From an uncultured cyanobacterium (lineage in GTDB: Bacteria > Cyanobacteriota > Cyanobacteriia > PCC-6307 > Cyanobiaceae), in assembly GCA_903862155.1 (NCBI GenBank), contig CAIOXF010000100.1:1-6060 (forward strand): DNA of 6,060 nt. The letters are read 5' to 3'. Positions 5,416-6,060 of this stretch are shown in pieces (the stretch's first letter is position 1; each line of letters starts with the position of its first letter). A model generated the notes under the pieces. That model had not been told where the DNA came from, made no database searches, and saw only the letters and a program-made list of their open reading frames with translations. The position numbers were made by a program, and so were the translations under genes.

Positions 5416-6060
5416 CCAGCCCGATCACGATCGATGCCAACGAGGCCGTGGCACGGGTGGCCTATCGCCTCAACGAGGTGATCGCCATCTACCCGATCAC
5501 GCCGGCCTCACCCATGGGCGAATGGGCCGATGCCTGGGCGGCGGAGGGTAAGCCGAACCTCTGGGGCACCGTCCCCATGGTGGTGGAGCTGCAGAGTGAA
5601 GCTGGCGCGGCCGGCACGGTGCATGGCGCGCTGCAGGCCGGTGCGCTCACCACCACCTTCACGGCCAGCCAGGGGTTGCTGCTGATGATCCCCAACCTCT
5701 ACAAGGTGGCGGGGGAGCTCACACCGGCGGTGCTGCATGTGGCCGCACGCTCTCTGGCGGCCCAGGGGCTCTCGATCTTTGGCGACCACAGCGATGTGAT
5801 GGCCACCCGCGGGACCGGTTGCGCCGTGCTGTGTTCGGCCTCGGTGCAAGAGGCAGGTGATTTTGCAGCGATCGCCACCAGGGCCAGCCTCCAGGCGCGG
5901 CTGCCGTTCCTGCACATGCTCGACGGCTTCCGCACCTCCCACGAGATCCAGAAGCTCGCTCCGCTTTCCGACGAGCTGCTGCGCGCCTTCATTCCGGAGG
6001 AGCCGATCCGCGCCCATCGCGCCCGCGCGCTCACGCCCGATCGGCCGGTGTTGCGGGGCA
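5412..6060 (+). CDS. nifJ: Pyruvate:ferredoxin/flavodoxin oxidoreductase (PFOR), N-terminal part, runs off the right edge
   Basis: PFOR oxidises pyruvate with CoA to acetyl-CoA and CO2 and reduces ferredoxin or flavodoxin, using thiamine diphosphate and Fe-S clusters. The frame is open from the TTG at 5412 to the window end: 216 full codons of a protein normally near 1,200 residues. It covers part of domain I, with IDANEAVARVAY (7-18), IYPITPASPMGEWAD (26-40), VVELQSEAGAAGTVHGAL (57-74), TFTASQGLLLMIPN (82-95) and HVAARSLAAQGLSIFGDHSDV (109-129). Thr30, Glu63 and Arg113 sit one position before the Desulfovibrio africanus catalytic-site residues Thr31, Glu64 and Arg114, so the active site of this part looks intact. 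TTG is chosen because it follows a strong Shine-Dalgarno sequence and overlaps the hypC stop; the first ATG (Met35) lies inside the conserved core. Coupling to hydrogenase genes points to fermentative electron flow, not nitrogen fixation, despite the symbol. Confidence 0.95.
   Translation, partial: MTSPITIDANEAVARVAYRLNEVIAIYPITPASPMGEWADAWAAEGKPNLWGTVPMVVELQSEAGAAGTVHGALQAGALTTTFTASQGLLLMIPNLYKVAGELTPAVLHVAARSLAAQGLSIFGDHSDVMATRGTGCAVLCSASVQEAGDFAAIATRASLQARLPFLHMLDGFRTSHEIQKLAPLSDELLRAFIPEEPIRAHRARALTPDRPVLRG
5868..5875. repeat. Single HIP1-type octamer GCGATCGC
   Basis: One copy of the highly iterated palindrome common in many cyanobacterial genomes lies inside nifJ. I found only one exact copy in the window, so it is no more than weakly consistent with a cyanobacterial host and could be chance at this GC content. 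Confidence 0.35.

Overview
This window is a compact, high-GC, plus-strand operon for a bidirectional [NiFe]-hydrogenase and its maturation factors, running into a pyruvate:ferredoxin oxidoreductase gene. The best guess for the host is a high-GC cyanobacterium of the Synechococcus/Cyanobium type. The HoxH, HoxW, HypF and PFOR proteins read like cyanobacterial members of their families, and the hoxH-hoxW-hypA-hypB-hypF order resembles arrangements known from unicellular cyanobacteria. The organism is inferred from remembered family features, not from a search.

Layout: positions 1-1191 hold the 3' part of hoxH (hydrogenase large subunit, N-terminus outside the window). Positions 1191-1661 hold hoxW, the endopeptidase that trims HoxH, and 1649-1990 hold hypA (nickel delivery, GTG start). 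After the only real gap (1991-2064, 74 nt) come hypB (2065-2772, Ni/GTPase), hypF (2769-5255, carbamoyltransferase for cyanide-ligand synthesis) and hypC (5188-5415, chaperone/scaffold). The 5' part of nifJ (PFOR, TTG start at 5412) runs off the right edge. Every junction except hypA-hypB overlaps by 1 to 68 nt, so the genes are probably cotranscribed and translationally coupled. No tRNA, rRNA, CRISPR array, insertion sequence or gene on the minus strand can be supported.

How the genes work together: HypF makes the thiocarbamate that becomes the CN ligands. HypC carries the Fe(CN)2CO unit with HypD, and HypA/HypB insert nickel. HoxW then removes the HoxH C-terminal tail after the last Cys-x-x-Cys-x-x-His ligand motif. 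PFOR supplies low-potential electrons (reduced ferredoxin/flavodoxin) from pyruvate, which could feed H2 evolution during fermentation. hypD and hypE, needed for the same pathway, are not in the window.

The pathway itself is well known and I see no undescribed system. The points worth a second look are a 68-nt out-of-frame hypF/hypC overlap that gives HypF an atypical C-terminal tail, an unusual HypC shape (long loop, short C-terminus), PFOR tightly coupled to the hyp genes through a TTG start with a very strong Shine-Dalgarno sequence, and the isolated leader of hypB.
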